Source of the DNA: Phocaeicola barnesiae DSM 18169 = JCM 13652
Lineage (GTDB): Bacteria; Bacteroidota; Bacteroidia; Bacteroidales; Bacteroidaceae
DNA length: 64,000 bases
Reading direction: 5' to 3'
NCBI RefSeq assembly: GCF_000374585.1
Contig: NZ_KB894645.1
Location: 124,001-188,000 of the forward strand
Shown here: positions 63,215 to 64,000 of the stretch, in pieces
How the letters are laid out: every line of letters begins with the position of its first letter
How positions within the stretch are numbered: position 1 is the first letter of the stretch
Program-made: the position numbers and the translations under genes
The notes under the pieces: model-generated
What the model saw: the letters and a program-made list of their open reading frames with translations, nothing else
Database searches by the model: none
What the model was told of the DNA's origin: nothing

Positions 63215-64000
63215 ATGATGAAAATACTGACTATTATTGTCTCCTATAACTTTGAACCTTGGATAGACCGGTGTCTAGGAAGTTTGAAAGCATCCTTACA
63301 GCCAACAGATACGCTTGTCATCGACAACGGTTCGAGTGACCGGACCGTGGAAATCCTCCGGAAAAACTATCCCGAAATACGGCTGATAGCAAACCATGCC
63401 AATCTGGGGTTCGGTAAAGCAAACAACATTGGCATGCAGATAGCCTTGAAAGAGGATTACGATGCCGTATTCCTACTCAACCAGGATGCGTGGATAGACC
63501 CTAAGACCTTAGGCAGCCTGGCCCAAGAATCCCTCAGACATCCGGATTACGCCATCCTTTCTCCTGTCCATCTGAACGGTAACGGAACAGAACTGGAAAA
63601 AGGGTTCGCCTCGTATGTACAGGTAAGCAGCCGGAACAACCTGCCTGCAGAAAACAGACTCACGGAATGTCCTTTCATCAATGCAGCCTTCTGGTTTATC
63701 CCTACCGGAATTCTGAAGAAGACAGGAGGCTTTTCCTCCTTGTTCTATCATTATGGCGAAGACAAAGACTATGCCAATCGCATACATTTCCATGGCTACC
63801 GGATAGGTTATCTGCCTACTGTCTTCGGGTGTCACGACCGTGAATTCCGGAAAGTATCGCTGGAAGGATTCTTACGGGCCGAACGTGTATACCTGCTCTC
63901 GGAATATGCCAATATTAATTATGGCTTCATACAGGCATTCGCCTACGGTGTACTGGCAGGAATAAAGAAGTTGGTAATAGCCTTGCTGAAAGGGAACTGG
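63215..64000 (+). CDS. Family 2 glycosyltransferase (rhamnosyltransferase-like), 3' end outside window
   Basis: The frame opens at ATG 63215 (an ATG follows at 63218) and is still open at base 64000, giving 262 visible residues. N-terminus K-I-L-T-I-I-V-S-Y-N-F-E-P-W-I, then V-I-D-N-G-S-S-D-R-T, N-L-G-F-G-K-A-N-N-I-G and the metal motif L-L-N-Q-D-A-W-I (about 90), followed by G-G-F-S-S-L-F-Y-H-Y-G-E-D-K-D-Y. These are typical of WcaE/RfbF-like transferases. A hydrophobic C-terminal segment is starting at the window end. Confidence 0.9.
   Translation, partial: MMKILTIIVSYNFEPWIDRCLGSLKASLQPTDTLVIDNGSSDRTVEILRKNYPEIRLIANHANLGFGKANNIGMQIALKEDYDAVFLLNQDAWIDPKTLGSLAQESLRHPDYAILSPVHLNGNGTELEKGFASYVQVSSRNNLPAENRLTECPFINAAFWFIPTGILKKTGGFSSLFYHYGEDKDYANRIHFHGYRIGYLPTVFGCHDREFRKVSLEGFLRAERVYLLSEYANINYGFIQAFAYGVLAGIKKLVIALLKGNW

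Overview
The window reads as one contiguous piece of a Bacteroidales chromosome (Bacteroides or Phocaeicola type). The evidence is the repeated Bacteroidota promoter box TAnnTTTG ahead of many genes, lineage-typical gene order (uppS-bamA-ompH-ompH-murI, pyrE-SRPBCC-argH, aroQ-pyk-OMT-rbfA), the long form of IspG, Oar-type TonB receptors, and many lipoproteins with a Ser-Cys lipobox. Species cannot be fixed from the sequence alone. Gene density is high and most of the window is housekeeping.

Layout. 1-1200: two FKBP isomerases (first cut by the window edge). 1296-3000: Na/phosphate symporter. 3084-9793: TGS-type nucleoside kinase, then rpoN, a PAP2-like membrane protein, gcvH, purE and ispG, tightly packed. 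9864-15437: S41 protease, PfkB sugar/nucleoside kinase, tRNA-Asn, a small membrane protein, a GH109-like oxidoreductase-fold protein and an EamA exporter. 15704-20490: GH9 glucanase, DUF2148 protein, an unlisted 44-residue gene with its own promoter, leader hairpin and terminator, and a POT peptide transporter. 20846-25712: tRNA-Leu, tRNA-Gly, argH, SRPBCC, pyrE, comF, recX, prmC. 25746-34036: ribD, a DUF6242-like lipoprotein, and the envelope-biogenesis run uppS-bamA-ompH-ompH followed by murI. 34049-39253: FtsX/LolCE-like permease, rbfA, O-methyltransferase, pyk, aroQ and divergent xerD. 39425-43907: an apparently highly expressed TPR lipoprotein, a thioredoxin-fold lipoprotein that has lost its CXXC, and comM/yifB.

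44031-55729 is the most accessory-looking part. It holds a secreted metallophosphoesterase and two divergent pairs, each an Oar-type TonB receptor followed by a secreted phosphodiesterase (receptor A with an NPP-type enzyme, receptor B with a GDPD-type enzyme), separated by AT-rich DNA and an NlpC/P60 peptidase gene. I infer an organophosphate (phosphodiester) scavenging locus. Receptor A carries a single in-frame amber codon (codon 70) where a glutamine codon is expected, so it is interrupted.

55829-64000: an orphan secreted protein, a PepSY-like lipoprotein, metG, and the start of a surface-polysaccharide cluster (flippase, two family-2 glycosyltransferases, one unclassified GT-A-like protein) that runs off the window.

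No insertion sequence, prophage, CRISPR array or rRNA was seen. The best candidates for something undescribed are the paired receptor-phosphodiesterase modules, the 44-residue gene with a structured leader, and two intergenic GTG-phased inverted-repeat elements.
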